A stretch of 64,000 nt of DNA, taken from the NCBI RefSeq assembly GCF_004916895.1, contig NZ_SNTZ01000007.1, positions 50,668 to 114,667 of the forward strand, given 5' to 3'. Within the stretch, counting starts at the first letter, position 1. Each line of letters starts with the position of its first letter. The notes below the pieces were generated by a model, which did no database searches, had not been told where the DNA came from, and saw only the letters and a program-made list of their open reading frames with translations. Shown in pieces: positions 17,757 to 27,439 of this stretch. Origin of the DNA: Flagellimonas alvinocaridis. GTDB lineage: Bacteria; Bacteroidota; Bacteroidia; Flavobacteriales; Flavobacteriaceae. A program made the position numbers and the translations under genes.

Positions 17757-20168
17757 TTACCTTAGACTTGGAAAGGAGTTGGGATCGGTTTCCTGCATAA
17801 TTTGGTATACCTTTTCAAAGATGTCCTCTGCATTGGGTTTAGAAAAATAATCTCCATCTGAAGCATAGGCAGGTCTGTGGGCCTTTGAGGTCAAGGTTTG
17901 TGGCGCACTGTCCAAAAAGCGGTATCCGTCCTGTTTTTCCAGTATTTCTTGAAGTAGATAAGCAGAGCAGCCTCCAGGAACATCTTCATCAATAATTAAT
18001 AGTCTATTGGTTTTTTGAAGACTTTTTACCACATCATGATCCAAATCAAAAGGGAGAAGTGATTGTACATCGATTACTTCGGCATCAATACCGACTTCCA
18101 ATAGATCTTGGGCCACTTTTTCCACTATGCGAAGGGTAGAACCGTAGGATAGTAGGGTAATGTCAGACCCTTCCTTTAGGGTTTCCACTTTTCCAATCGG
18201 CGTACAAAATTCCCCCAGATTGGAAGGTTTTTTCTCTTTGAGACGATATCCATTCAGGCTTTCGATGACCAAGGCAGGTTCGTCACTTTTCAATAGTGTA
18301 TTGTAAAAACCTGCTGCTTGGGTCATGTTCCTAGGTACTAGGATGTGCATTCCCCTTAGTAAATGTACCAATCCGCCCATAGGTGAACCGGAATGCCAAA
18401 TGCCTTCCAGCCTGTGCCCTCGGGTACGTACGATCAATGGGGCCTTTTGTTTTCCTACGGTGCGATACAGCAATGAGGCCAAATCATCACTTAGAGTTTG
18501 AATGGCGTAGAGGATATAGTCCAAATATTGGATTTCTGCAATGGGTCTAAGACCTCTCAACGCTAGACCAATACCTTGCCCTATAATGGAGGTTTCTCTA
18601 ATGCCGGTATCGGCCACGCGAAGCTCTCCATATTTTTTTTGAAGGCCCTCCAGTCCTTGGTTAACATCACCTATGTTACCTGTATCTTCTCCAAAGACCA
18701 TGGTTTTTGGATATTTGTTGAAGAGCACATCAAAATTGTCGCGAAGTATGATTCTTCCGTCTACTTCCTCGCCTTTTTCAGAATAAGTAGGGCTTATTGG
18801 CTTTACGTGGGCAGCACTATTGGGGAGTTCACTGTAAAGGTGCGAACTGTATTTTGGTTGAGACTCATTTAAAAAGTCCTGAACCCATTGTTGAAGCTGC
18901 TCTTTTTCTTGGTTTTCTTCACCCAAGACGTAGCGAAGGGCAGTCCTGGACTTGGAAGCCAAATCTTTTTTAAGAGGCTCTTCAATGGCGATTAAATCAT
19001 TCTTTATTTTAGTGATGAAAGCACGGTTTGAACTTTTGTCAGCAGCATTGGACAACAACTGCACAAGCTGTTTTTTAGCTACAAGATGCGGTTTCAGGAA
19101 TTCTAGCCATGCTTCTTTTTTTGCAGCCCTGACTTTTTGTTTTATTTCCCGTTCCAGTTTTTTGAGTTCCTCTTCTGTACTTACTCCATTTTCAAGAATC
19201 CATTCCCTAAATCGTTTATTGCAGTCGTTTTCCCTTTCCCATTCCAAACGATCTGCAGACTTGTATCGCTCATGTGATCCAGATGTGGAGTGTCCTTGGG
19301 GTTGGGTGAGTTCTGTAACATGGATTAATACTGGAACATGGTTTTCCCGGGCAATATCAGATGCATTTTCAAAGGTATGGGTAAGGGCTGTGTAATCCCA
19401 CCCCTTTACTTTCAATATTTCATATCCTGCAGCATTTTCATTGCGTTGCAGGCCTTTTAGCATCTCGGAAATATCCCCTTTGGTGGTGTGGAATTCAGCG
19501 GGTACGGAAATACCGTATTCATCATCCCAAATGCAGATGACCATGGGCACTTGCATTACCCCGGCAGCATTTACAGTTTCAAAAAAATGTCCTTCACTGG
19601 TGCTGGCATTTCCAATGGTGCCCCATGCGACCTCATTTCCATTGTTGGAAAAATTGGTCTGATCCATTTCCTTGACATTACGATATATCTTAGAGGCTTG
19701 GGCCAATCCAAGAAGTCGCGGCATTTGTCCGGCAGTACATGAAATGTCGGCACTACTGTTTTTTTGTTTGGTAAGGTCCTTCCATGTGCCATCTTCATTA
19801 AGGCTATGGGTAACAAAATGCCCGCCCATTTGCCTTCCAGCACTCATGGGTTCCTTTTCCAAATCTGTGGTGGCATAAAGACCGTGGAAAAATTCCTTTG
19901 GAGTGAGATATCCTAGAGCCATCATAAAGGTTTGGTCCCTGTAGTACCCACTTCTAAAATCCCCATCTTGAAAGGCCCTGGCCATGGCAAGCTGAGGCAG
20001 TTCCTTACCATCCCCAAATATGCCAAACTTGGCTTTTCCCGACAATACTTCCCGTCTTCCGAGTAAGCTGCATTCCCTACTGGTGACCGCAACCTCATAA
20101 TCCTGAAGGATTTGGGATTGAAAGTCATCAAAGGAAATATCGTTGCTTGTACTTGGATCGGGTTTCAT
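17757..20168 (-). CDS. Fused 2-oxo acid (branched-chain type) dehydrogenase E1 alpha/beta
   Basis: 803 residues that join both E1 subunits of a thiamine-diphosphate 2-oxo acid dehydrogenase: alpha domain about 20-400, beta domain about 460-800. The beta part shows GEDTGNIGDVNQGLEGLQKKYG and RDTGIRETSIIGQGIGLAL-like sequence (read ADTGIRETS), the transketolase C-domain follows (GSDITLLSYGSTLRIVE). In the alpha part, the usual GDG and NN magnesium-ThDP ligands read Gly186-Asn187-Ala188 and Asp215-Asp216, a swapped pair (see findings). It should decarboxylate branched-chain 2-oxo acids and pass the acyl group to a separate E2, which is not in this window. Confidence 0.93.
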   Translation of the reverse strand: MKPDPSTSNDISFDDFQSQILQDYEVAVTSRECSLLGRREVLSGKAKFGIFGDGKELPQLAMARAFQDGDFRSGYYRDQTFMMALGYLTPKEFFHGLYATTDLEKEPMSAGRQMGGHFVTHSLNEDGTWKDLTKQKNSSADISCTAGQMPRLLGLAQASKIYRNVKEMDQTNFSNNGNEVAWGTIGNASTSEGHFFETVNAAGVMQVPMVICIWDDEYGISVPAEFHTTKGDISEMLKGLQRNENAAGYEILKVKGWDYTALTHTFENASDIARENHVPVLIHVTELTQPQGHSTSGSHERYKSADRLEWERENDCNKRFREWILENGVSTEEELKKLEREIKQKVRAAKKEAWLEFLKPHLVAKKQLVQLLSNAADKSSNRAFITKIKNDLIAIEEPLKKDLASKSRTALRYVLGEENQEKEQLQQWVQDFLNESQPKYSSHLYSELPNSAAHVKPISPTYSEKGEEVDGRIILRDNFDVLFNKYPKTMVFGEDTGNIGDVNQGLEGLQKKYGELRVADTGIRETSIIGQGIGLALRGLRPIAEIQYLDYILYAIQTLSDDLASLLYRTVGKQKAPLIVRTRGHRLEGIWHSGSPMGGLVHLLRGMHILVPRNMTQAAGFYNTLLKSDEPALVIESLNGYRLKEKKPSNLGEFCTPIGKVETLKEGSDITLLSYGSTLRIVEKVAQDLLEVGIDAEVIDVQSLLPFDLDHDVVKSLQKTNRLLIIDEDVPGGCSAYLLQEILEKQDGYRFLDSAPQTLTSKAHRPAYASDGDYFSKPNAEDIFEKVYQIMQETDPNSFPSLR

Positions 20169-20327
20169 GGACGGTCTAAGATTTCTGCGAAAGTACTAAA
20201 ATACATTCAAAACAGCAATATGAAACCCTGTTAATAAAATATCAATTCAATAAAAATTTGTTTAAAAAACAAAGATATTTTAAAATTGATGTTTGTTTGT
20301 GGGGTGTTTTTTGGGAATATGATAATA

Positions 20328-23159
20328 TTAAAACCATTTCCGGGTAAAGAGTCCTATGAGCGTCTTAGGGCTGATCGTGACCACAAAACGAATGCGTTCT
20401 TCATAATTATTCTGGGCAATTTCCCATCCTCTATTGGAATATACAGGAAAGTATAGTTCAAAATAATCGGTGACCAGATTGAGCCTTATGCCAGAATCAT
20501 ATACGAAGCGGGCATCTTCGCCCTTGTTTTTAAGATAGCCAACATCCCCGTAAGCCTCAATCCATCGCCAAATATTAGTACTGGCATTTGCGGTGATCAT
20601 CCAATCGTTGGCAAAGGGATTCTCAAGTTTTGATTTAAAACCACCTTCGGAAATAATAATTTGTTGACTGTAAAGCCCAGAACTTTCCGATCGTCCCAAA
20701 TAACTTAGGTCGAACATATAATCGGTGGGGCGATCAAGGGCAAAACTGAAAAAATCGGAATCGGTTTTGTTGCGTAAAAACTTACCAGCAAATAGTCTAA
20801 GGTTCAGCTGTCGGTTACTTTGGAATAGTTTGCGGTATTCCATTTCAAAAGCGAGTTTGGTAAAATCACTGGAATGTTGTGCATCCAAAAACCATGAATT
20901 GTAGTTTAGGATATTGTTGTCCACATCTATGAAGCGAACATTCATTACACTATAGTCTGGATCGGTGTCGATTTGATCCGCAATATTGTCATCGATACTT
21001 CTAAAAACATTCCGGTATCTAAAAAGTAGACTTTGTCTACGGTTGGACAGCAAATCATTGGGCCGCCACCCAAAGCTTACAGCCGGGGTAAGTGTTGAAA
21101 AGCGGGAGTTGACCTGAAAATGCGAGGTAGAACCTGTAATAGAATAATTGGTGACATATAGCCCCGTTTTCTGGTGATATTTCCTGTAGTGCATGGTAGC
21201 TTTGCCCACAAGGGTTCGTTCCAAAAAAGAATAGGTGGGCGAAATGTCGTATTGAAAGGGGCGTTCCAAAAAGGTCTTGTTATAGATGCGCATTCCCGGC
21301 GTTATACCATCATAAATATTGAAGTTGGCAATGGGCACATAGAAGACTTGGTTGTAATAGGGGTCTTCGGTATCCTTGAAAAATTGGAATTTTAGTTTTT
21401 TGTTGCTTGAGAAAAAACCGTTAAGGGTTTTCCAATTGTCACGTTGATTGAACTCCGGAATCTTTTGGTCATAGTTGAGCACCATCCGATCTTCCCCATT
21501 CCTGGGTATGGTCACGGTCTTGGTAGTATCGATATCGGTGAACCAATACTGGGAAACCACAGAATCCTTTTGAAGACCAAATAGCGAAATGGGCACGTTG
21601 GTGCCTCTTTTGTTTTTCAGGACCAAAGTAATGGAATCCTCGGTCTTGTTTATGTTCTTGATTTTAAAATCAATCTTTTTATCAGTAGTTACATACTCAT
21701 CAAAGAACCATTTTATATCCTTATCAGCAAACTGCTCCAAGGTTTTTCTAAAATCCAAAGCATTTACTTTGGACGTTAAACGATGGTTTTTGTAGAACTC
21801 GATGATACTGCTGTCTACCTTTTTGTCTCCTAAATATTCGGAAAGGTAAGACATGCCCAATCCTGCCTTGTACCCATTGGCGATTTTCTGGTTGAACTTA
21901 ATCAATGAGTCATTGCGGACAGTTAATGCTTGGTCAATATTCTTCCGGACAGGTAACATGCTCAACAAGGCATATTGTTCGTTAAAGTCCATTTGAGCCA
22001 AATGGAAGCCTTTAATCCCCCAAATCTTGGATAGTTTTCCGGCCAATTTCTGTTTGGGATAATGGTCTTCCACATATTTGATCATCAGATAATAGGCGAT
22101 GGCATCGCTCACCCAACGCTCCTGTCTTGGGTCAAGGAATAGGGTTTCTTTCAGGAAACTATTGATGGCTGTCTTCAGAAACTTCATTTCAAACTGGAAA
22201 CGTTCATCATACGGCCTTATAAAGGAGGGAAGTTGATTAATGCCGTACAAAGGGGCCTTGTTATAGGCAAACTCGCTTACCAGCAGATTGTCATGCGGAT
22301 ATTCCCCTAAATTTTCTTCAAGAAACTGAGACACTTTGTTTATTGATATGCCCTGGGATATCTCATCATATTTGTTGGACTCCAAGTCCGAAGTAACAGT
22401 TAGGTGGCCGGTAACATGCTTGGTGAACCTCTTGAAAGGGCTCAAAATGATTTCACAGCTTTTCCGGTTTTTTCCAGTAAGTGTTACATATTGTCCCCTA
22501 GGAAACTTGGTAGTATTGGACTCATCGTAATTCGTGGCCAAAAACAGTTTGTCAGGATATTTTAGATTGATGGATGTATTGGTGACATCGGTATACAGAT
22601 CATCCAAGTTTACATTGTCATACAAAAGCCATCCTTCGTTAAAAACTGCTGGGGTGAGGTACCAATCCTTGAGGTTGTACCCCTGACCAGTAAATCCGTA
22701 GGTGGTGAACTTGGCACTGGGTAGATGAACAGTATACGTGAAGAACAGCTGAATAGATTGTCCAGGCTCTAGAACTTGTTCTAGTTTAACGGCAATTACA
22801 TCTCTGTTTTCAACACGCTTCCAATCCAATCCAGAATAATCATTTCCGACTATGGTTTTTATTTCGGTATATCCTCGCTCCTTGTCCTTGGCCAAGTGTA
22901 GGCTACGGTTGAATTCCTCTGCGAATCGTTTGGCCAATGCGGTATTCTTGTTGGCATAGGCGTGGTTCCAATCGTTAAAGTAGAGGGTGGATATCCCATT
23001 TTGGGATGCATTAACGTATGTGAATCCCTGCCGCACCTGTATTTGTTGTGATTCATGGTCCAGAATTGCGGTGATTTCATTGGTGTGTTGTCCCCACAGA
23101 GAGGAGCATACCGTAAAAAACAGCAAAGAAATCCGAACTAAAGAGAAATGCGCCGTCAA
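20328..23159 (-). CDS. M1-peptidase-like pseudoenzyme fused to an outer-membrane beta barrel
   Basis: 943 residues with a signal peptide ending at LWGQ. Residues about 25-500 follow the M1 aminopeptidase layout (beta N-domain, then a helical catalytic-like domain). Where HExxH and the WxxEGFA helix should be, the sequence reads FLKTAINSFLKE and, at Trp349, WVSDAIAYYL: neither zinc histidines nor the glutamate are present. From about residue 590 the protein consists of alternating amphipathic strands and ends in RKWF, with the terminal aromatic residue of an outer-membrane barrel. It is third in an operon after uvrA and the LOG gene (11-bp gap). Function unknown; it may bind rather than cut peptides at the cell surface. 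Confidence 0.85.
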   Translation of the reverse strand: MTAHFSLVRISLLFFTVCSSLWGQHTNEITAILDHESQQIQVRQGFTYVNASQNGISTLYFNDWNHAYANKNTALAKRFAEEFNRSLHLAKDKERGYTEIKTIVGNDYSGLDWKRVENRDVIAVKLEQVLEPGQSIQLFFTYTVHLPSAKFTTYGFTGQGYNLKDWYLTPAVFNEGWLLYDNVNLDDLYTDVTNTSINLKYPDKLFLATNYDESNTTKFPRGQYVTLTGKNRKSCEIILSPFKRFTKHVTGHLTVTSDLESNKYDEISQGISINKVSQFLEENLGEYPHDNLLVSEFAYNKAPLYGINQLPSFIRPYDERFQFEMKFLKTAINSFLKETLFLDPRQERWVSDAIAYYLMIKYVEDHYPKQKLAGKLSKIWGIKGFHLAQMDFNEQYALLSMLPVRKNIDQALTVRNDSLIKFNQKIANGYKAGLGMSYLSEYLGDKKVDSSIIEFYKNHRLTSKVNALDFRKTLEQFADKDIKWFFDEYVTTDKKIDFKIKNINKTEDSITLVLKNKRGTNVPISLFGLQKDSVVSQYWFTDIDTTKTVTIPRNGEDRMVLNYDQKIPEFNQRDNWKTLNGFFSSNKKLKFQFFKDTEDPYYNQVFYVPIANFNIYDGITPGMRIYNKTFLERPFQYDISPTYSFLERTLVGKATMHYRKYHQKTGLYVTNYSITGSTSHFQVNSRFSTLTPAVSFGWRPNDLLSNRRQSLLFRYRNVFRSIDDNIADQIDTDPDYSVMNVRFIDVDNNILNYNSWFLDAQHSSDFTKLAFEMEYRKLFQSNRQLNLRLFAGKFLRNKTDSDFFSFALDRPTDYMFDLSYLGRSESSGLYSQQIIISEGGFKSKLENPFANDWMITANASTNIWRWIEAYGDVGYLKNKGEDARFVYDSGIRLNLVTDYFELYFPVYSNRGWEIAQNNYEERIRFVVTISPKTLIGLFTRKWF

Positions 23160-23170
23160 TAAAGAAGTTT

Positions 23171-23863
23171 TTAGAAGTTCGGGCTGAGATCGTGCCCTCT
23201 GTAAAATGCATCAATGATTTCAACCACTTCTTCCTCCGTGTCCACCAGTCGGATTAGATCTAAATCGGTTGGGCTTATGTTACCTGCTTCAAGCATAGTG
23301 TTTTTGATCCAATCCAATAATCCTTTCCAAAACTCGGTGCCCACCAAAATAATGGGAAACTTCTGAATTTTATGCGTCTGTATCAGGGTGATGGCCTCAA
23401 AGAGCTCATCCAACGTACCAAAGCCTCCAGGCATTACCACAAACCCTTGGGAGTATTTCACGAACATTACCTTTCGTACGAAGAAATAATCAAAGTCTAA
23501 AGATTTGTCATCATCAATGAATGGATTGTCATGCTGTTCAAAGGGCAGGTCAATATTCAATCCAACGGAAGTTCCTCCAGCCATATTGGCACCTTTGTTA
23601 CCAGCTTCCATAATGCCGGGACCACCTCCTGTAATGATACCATAGCCTGCTTCAGCTACTTTTTGTGATATCCTAACGGCTAAGTCGTAATAGGGTTGTC
23701 CGGGACGAATTCTAGCAGAACCAAATATGGATACACAGGGACCTATCTGGCTCATTTTCTCAAATCCATTGACAAACTCACCCATAATTTTGAATATGGC
23801 CCATGAATCGTTTGTCTTTATCTCATTCCATCCTTTGGTATGTTGTTCTTTTCGCATCTGCAT
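23171..23863 (-). CDS. LOG family (TIGR00730) nucleotide phosphoribohydrolase-like protein
   Basis: 230 residues, Rossmann fold with GGGPGIMEAGNKGA and the PGGFGTLDELFEAITLIQT signature of lysine-decarboxylase-like/LOG proteins. Characterised members remove ribose 5-phosphate from cytokinin nucleotides or AMP-like molecules. An additional N-terminal stretch (KGWNEIKTNDSWAIFKIM) is typical of the longer bacterial forms. An alternative ATG lies at 23857. It starts 9 bp after uvrA on the same strand. Confidence 0.93.
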   Translation of the reverse strand: MQMRKEQHTKGWNEIKTNDSWAIFKIMGEFVNGFEKMSQIGPCVSIFGSARIRPGQPYYDLAVRISQKVAEAGYGIITGGGPGIMEAGNKGANMAGGTSVGLNIDLPFEQHDNPFIDDDKSLDFDYFFVRKVMFVKYSQGFVVMPGGFGTLDELFEAITLIQTHKIQKFPIILVGTEFWKGLLDWIKNTMLEAGNISPTDLDLIRLVDTEEEVVEIIDAFYRGHDLSPNF

Positions 23864-23872
23864 AATTATGAT

Positions 23873-26734
23873 TTAAACTGCCTTTGCAATTTTCTGTTTT
23901 GTATTCTCCAATTCTTTCTTCAAAAACTTTGCCGTATAGCTTTTCGTATCCTTGGCCACTTCCTCGGGAGTACCAGTAGCTACGACCATTCCGCCCCCAC
24001 GGCCACCTTCATAGCCAATATCTATAATATGGTCCATCATTTTGATTACATCCATATTATGCTCAATGACGAGAATGGTGTTTCCTTTGTCCACCAATTG
24101 GTTGAGCACTTCCATAAGCACCCGGATGTCTTCAAAATGCAAGCCAGTTGTAGGTTCGTCGAGGATATAAAAAGTATTTCCGGTATCTCGTTTGGAAAGC
24201 TCTGTGGCCAACTTTACCCGTTGTGCCTCTCCACCTGAAAGGGTTGTGGACTGTTGCCCCAGAGATATATAACCCAATCCCACGTCTTTTATTGTTTTTA
24301 GTTTACGATAAATTTTAGGGATGTTCTCAAAGAAATCCACAGCTTCGTTTATGGTCATATCCAACACATCTGCAATGGACTTGCCCTTGTATCGAATTTC
24401 CAAGGTTTCCCGATTGAAACGCTTCCCATTACAGGTTTCACATTCCACATAAACATCGGGCAAAAAGTTCATTTCAATGACTTTTAAGCCTCCACCTTGA
24501 CAGGTTTCACAGCGTCCCCCGGCCACATTAAAACTGAACCGTCCTGGTTTGTACCCTCGGATAGTGGCTTCCGTGGTCTTGGCAAAAAGCGCGCGAATCT
24601 CGCTAAAAACACCCGTGTAGGTGGCTGGATTGGAGCGTGGTGTGCGTCCAATGGGAGATTGGTTGATATCAATGACCTTGTCGATATGCTGGAGCCCGGT
24701 AATTTTTTTATGGGGCATGGGTTTTTTAACCCCATTGAAGTAATGGGCATTCATAATGGGGTAGAGGGTCTCATTGATCAAAGTAGACTTTCCACTACCG
24801 GATACCCCAGTTACGCCTATCAGTTTTCCCAAAGGGAACTCGGCAGTAACATTTTTTAGGTTGTTACCCGTACACCCTGAAAGCACGATTTTTTTACCAG
24901 TTCCTTTCCTGCGCTCGGTAGGAACGGGAATTTCCTGTTCCCCTGTAATGTATTGGGCGGTAAGGGTATGATGATTCCTAAGTTCTGCAGGAGTGCCTTC
25001 AGAAATGATCTCCCCTCCATGGCGGCCCGCTTTAGGACCAATATCGATAACGTGGTCTGCATGTTCTATCATATCCCGGTCGTGCTCCACCACAATTACG
25101 GAGTTTCCAATATCGCGAAGGGATACCAAGGAATGAATCAATCGTTCGTTGTCCCGTTGATGCAGACCAATACTGGGTTCGTCCAGAATATAGAGAACGC
25201 CCACCAATTGGGAGCCGATCTGTGTGGCCAATCGTATACGCTGTGCCTCACCTCCCGAAAGCGATTTGGAGCTTCGGTTCAAGGAGAGGTAGTCCAAGCC
25301 CACATCCAATAAAAATTGCACCCGGGTCTTGATTTCCTTGATGATTTCCTCGGCTATGATTTTTTGGTTGCCCCCGAGAGAGCTTTCAAGCTTTTCGAAA
25401 AAAATGAACAGTTCGGCAATGTCCATTTGGGCCAGTTGAGCAATATTTTTCTCCCCAATCTTAAAATAGAGCGATTCTTTCCGTAGCCGTGCACCTTCAC
25501 AGGAAGGGCATTGGACCTTGTCCATATAGTCTTTGGCCCACCGTTTAATGGAAGTGGAATTGGCCTCTTCGAACTGGGTTTTTATAAAGTTGGAAATGCC
25601 TTCGTAATCAATTTTGTATTGTCTTTTTACCCCCAAGGTTTTGGAATCCACTTCAAAGCTATCCTTTCCGCCATTCAAAATGATTTCTATGGCTTCCGCC
25701 GGGATTTTTTCAATGGGGTCGGTCAGTTCAAAACCATAGCGCTGGGCAATGGTCTCCAATTGTTTAAAGGCCCAAGATTTTTTGTATTCCCCCAAGGGGG
25801 CGAGTCCACCCGCCTTGATGGACAATTTTGGATTGGGGATGATTTTTTGCTCGTTGATTTCATGAACGTGCCCCAAACCGTTACAATCTGGGCACATGCC
25901 CTTTGGGGAATTGAAGGAAAAGGTATTGGGTTCCGGAGTGGGGTAGGAGATGCCCGTAGAAGGACACATAAGATCTCTACTGAAATACCGAGGAACGGTT
26001 TCTCCTTCTTCCAAGACCATGAGCACATTGTCACCACTGTACATGGCTGTATTGATGGTCTCGCCCAAGCGTTTATGGAAATCCTCACTTTCCGAAACTT
26101 TCAAGCGGTCAATGACAATCTCTATGTCGTGAGTTTTGTAGCGGTCTACCTTCATTCCCTTGGTGATGTCCAACACTTCGCCATCAACACGCACTTTTAC
26201 AAATCCTTGTTTGCCGATTTGTTCGAACAATTCCCGATAATGACCCTTTCTGGATTTGACCACTGGGGCCAATACGTTTATTTTTTTATCGAGATAGGCC
26301 TCAATAATCAAATCTTTGATTTGTTCATCGCTATAGCTGACCATCTTTTCACCAGTGTTGAAACTGTAGGCATCACCAGCTCGTGCAAACAACAATCGGA
26401 GAAAGTCGTACACCTCGGTAATGGTCCCAACGGTAGAGCGGGGCGATTTTGAGGTGGTTTTCTGTTCAATGGCAATCACAGGGGACAGACCATCAATTTT
26501 GTCCACATCGGGACGTTCCAATCCGCCCAAGAACTGCCGGGCATAGGCCGAGAAGGTTTCTATATAGCGTCGCTGGCCTTCAGCATAAATGGTATCAAAG
26601 GCCAAAGAGGATTTTCCGCTGCCCGAAAGACCGGTGATTACTACGAGCTTTTCACGCGGAATGGTAACATCTATATTTTTCAGATTATGGACTCTGGCGC
26701 CTTTAACCTCAATATGTTCTTCGTAGTTGACCAT
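23873..26734 (-). CDS. uvrA: Excinuclease ABC subunit A
   Basis: UvrA recognises bulky DNA damage and loads UvrB. The chosen ATG at 26734 gives 953 residues beginning [20 protein letters not shown], the usual UvrA start. The reading frame stays open upstream to 26881 but that part contains a palindromic repeat and has no family resemblance. Seen: first Walker [14 protein letters not shown], zinc-finger cysteines CPDCNGLG and CPSCEG, two LSGGEAQR signatures, second Walker [14 protein letters not shown], and [16 protein letters not shown]. First gene of an operon with the LOG and M1-like genes. Confidence 0.97.
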   Translation of the reverse strand: MVNYEEHIEVKGARVHNLKNIDVTIPREKLVVITGLSGSGKSSLAFDTIYAEGQRRYIETFSAYARQFLGGLERPDVDKIDGLSPVIAIEQKTTSKSPRSTVGTITEVYDFLRLLFARAGDAYSFNTGEKMVSYSDEQIKDLIIEAYLDKKINVLAPVVKSRKGHYRELFEQIGKQGFVKVRVDGEVLDITKGMKVDRYKTHDIEIVIDRLKVSESEDFHKRLGETINTAMYSGDNVLMVLEEGETVPRYFSRDLMCPSTGISYPTPEPNTFSFNSPKGMCPDCNGLGHVHEINEQKIIPNPKLSIKAGGLAPLGEYKKSWAFKQLETIAQRYGFELTDPIEKIPAEAIEIILNGGKDSFEVDSKTLGVKRQYKIDYEGISNFIKTQFEEANSTSIKRWAKDYMDKVQCPSCEGARLRKESLYFKIGEKNIAQLAQMDIAELFIFFEKLESSLGGNQKIIAEEIIKEIKTRVQFLLDVGLDYLSLNRSSKSLSGGEAQRIRLATQIGSQLVGVLYILDEPSIGLHQRDNERLIHSLVSLRDIGNSVIVVEHDRDMIEHADHVIDIGPKAGRHGGEIISEGTPAELRNHHTLTAQYITGEQEIPVPTERRKGTGKKIVLSGCTGNNLKNVTAEFPLGKLIGVTGVSGSGKSTLINETLYPIMNAHYFNGVKKPMPHKKITGLQHIDKVIDINQSPIGRTPRSNPATYTGVFSEIRALFAKTTEATIRGYKPGRFSFNVAGGRCETCQGGGLKVIEMNFLPDVYVECETCNGKRFNRETLEIRYKGKSIADVLDMTINEAVDFFENIPKIYRKLKTIKDVGLGYISLGQQSTTLSGGEAQRVKLATELSKRDTGNTFYILDEPTTGLHFEDIRVLMEVLNQLVDKGNTILVIEHNMDVIKMMDHIIDIGYEGGRGGGMVVATGTPEEVAKDTKSYTAKFLKKELENTKQKIAKAV

Positions 26735-26837
26735 AAAATCATAGCAAACCTCAAAAGTAGCGATTTGGGATGTAAAAATGAAGTGGCCCCAAGTTTCGTT
26801 TTTGTTAATTGATGATTTATTTTTGAGTTTGAAAACA

Positions 26838-26898
26838 GTCATTTCGACCAAATGGGAGAAATCTAGATTTCTCAGATGCAAAGCTTCTACGAAATGAC
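26838..26898. repeat. Compact palindromic repeat of the GTCATTTCGA family
   Basis: Nested inverted repeats: outer arms GTCATTTCGA (26838-26847) and CGAAATGAC (26890-26898), inner perfect 18-bp palindrome GAGAAATCTAGATTTCTC at 26856-26873. The same four modules occur, spread out, in the array at 51134-51739. It lies between the divergent uvrA and the Tudor-like gene, ending 14 bp before the latter's ATG. Confidence 0.9.
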
Positions 26899-26912
26899 AT
26901 TAACTATATAAA

Positions 26913-27437
26913 ATGAAATTATTGGGTATTGGTTCCAGAATTGAACATCCAGAGTACGGTAAAGGGGTGGTGACTAATGTATCATCGAAGCATTATTGGG
27001 TCACATTTTTGGAAAATGGATTGGAAACCATTGATTTGGATTCCGAATTTGAGGTGATTGAAGCTGTAGAGGACGAAGTGGATACAGTGAGTTTTTTTGA
27101 TGTGGAGCGTTCCTTGGTGAAGATTTTGGAAAAATGGAGTGATACCCATGAGAAAGTGGCAATTGCCGATAAATGGAAAGGTGGAAAATTGATTTTAGAC
27201 CCAGGTGATGCCACGCAGAGCAAGGAAATGCCCATTGAGACCTTCTTCCATAAGATCGTGATGGTGCGTGACCGCATCAGGGTGATGGAACAAAAAATAA
27301 ATAGTAGCAATAACTTGGATGACCAAGAAAAGATAGACCTGCAGCAATATATTACCCGCATCTATGGCAGCTTGACCAGCTTCAATGTGCTGTTCAAAAA
27401 TAAGAGCGATCATTTTGTTGGGGAGCGGAGTAAGTAA
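26913..27437 (+). CDS. Tudor-like (PcrA C-terminal-like) domain protein, function unknown
   Basis: 174 residues. The N-terminal 50 (IGSRIEHPEYGKGVVTNVSSKH) resemble the C-terminal domain of the PcrA-type helicase in this window (GSLVNHTRFGRGRVVKIEG), a small beta barrel related to CarD/Tudor RNA-polymerase contacts. The rest is helical and acidic, with a possible coiled coil (RDRIRVMEQKINSSNNLDDQEK). It is divergent from uvrA and convergent with an alkylation-repair gene, which hints at a link between repair and transcription. The family is otherwise unrecognised. Confidence 0.8.
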   Translation: MKLLGIGSRIEHPEYGKGVVTNVSSKHYWVTFLENGLETIDLDSEFEVIEAVEDEVDTVSFFDVERSLVKILEKWSDTHEKVAIADKWKGGKLILDPGDATQSKEMPIETFFHKIVMVRDRIRVMEQKINSSNNLDDQEKIDLQQYITRIYGSLTSFNVLFKNKSDHFVGERSK

Positions 27438-27439
27438 CA

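Noticed and set aside
20220..20290. Terminator after the M1-like barrel gene
   Set aside because: Only weak AT-only inverted stretches (TTTGTTT / AAACAAA) are present; the stem would be unstable.
25511..26452. Long plus-strand open frame of 313 codons
   Set aside because: Entirely antisense to uvrA, with the composition expected of a shadow frame.
26735..26881. Upstream extension of uvrA to 26881
   Set aside because: It reads through the palindromic repeat and has no UvrA similarity; the ATG at 26734 gives the standard start.
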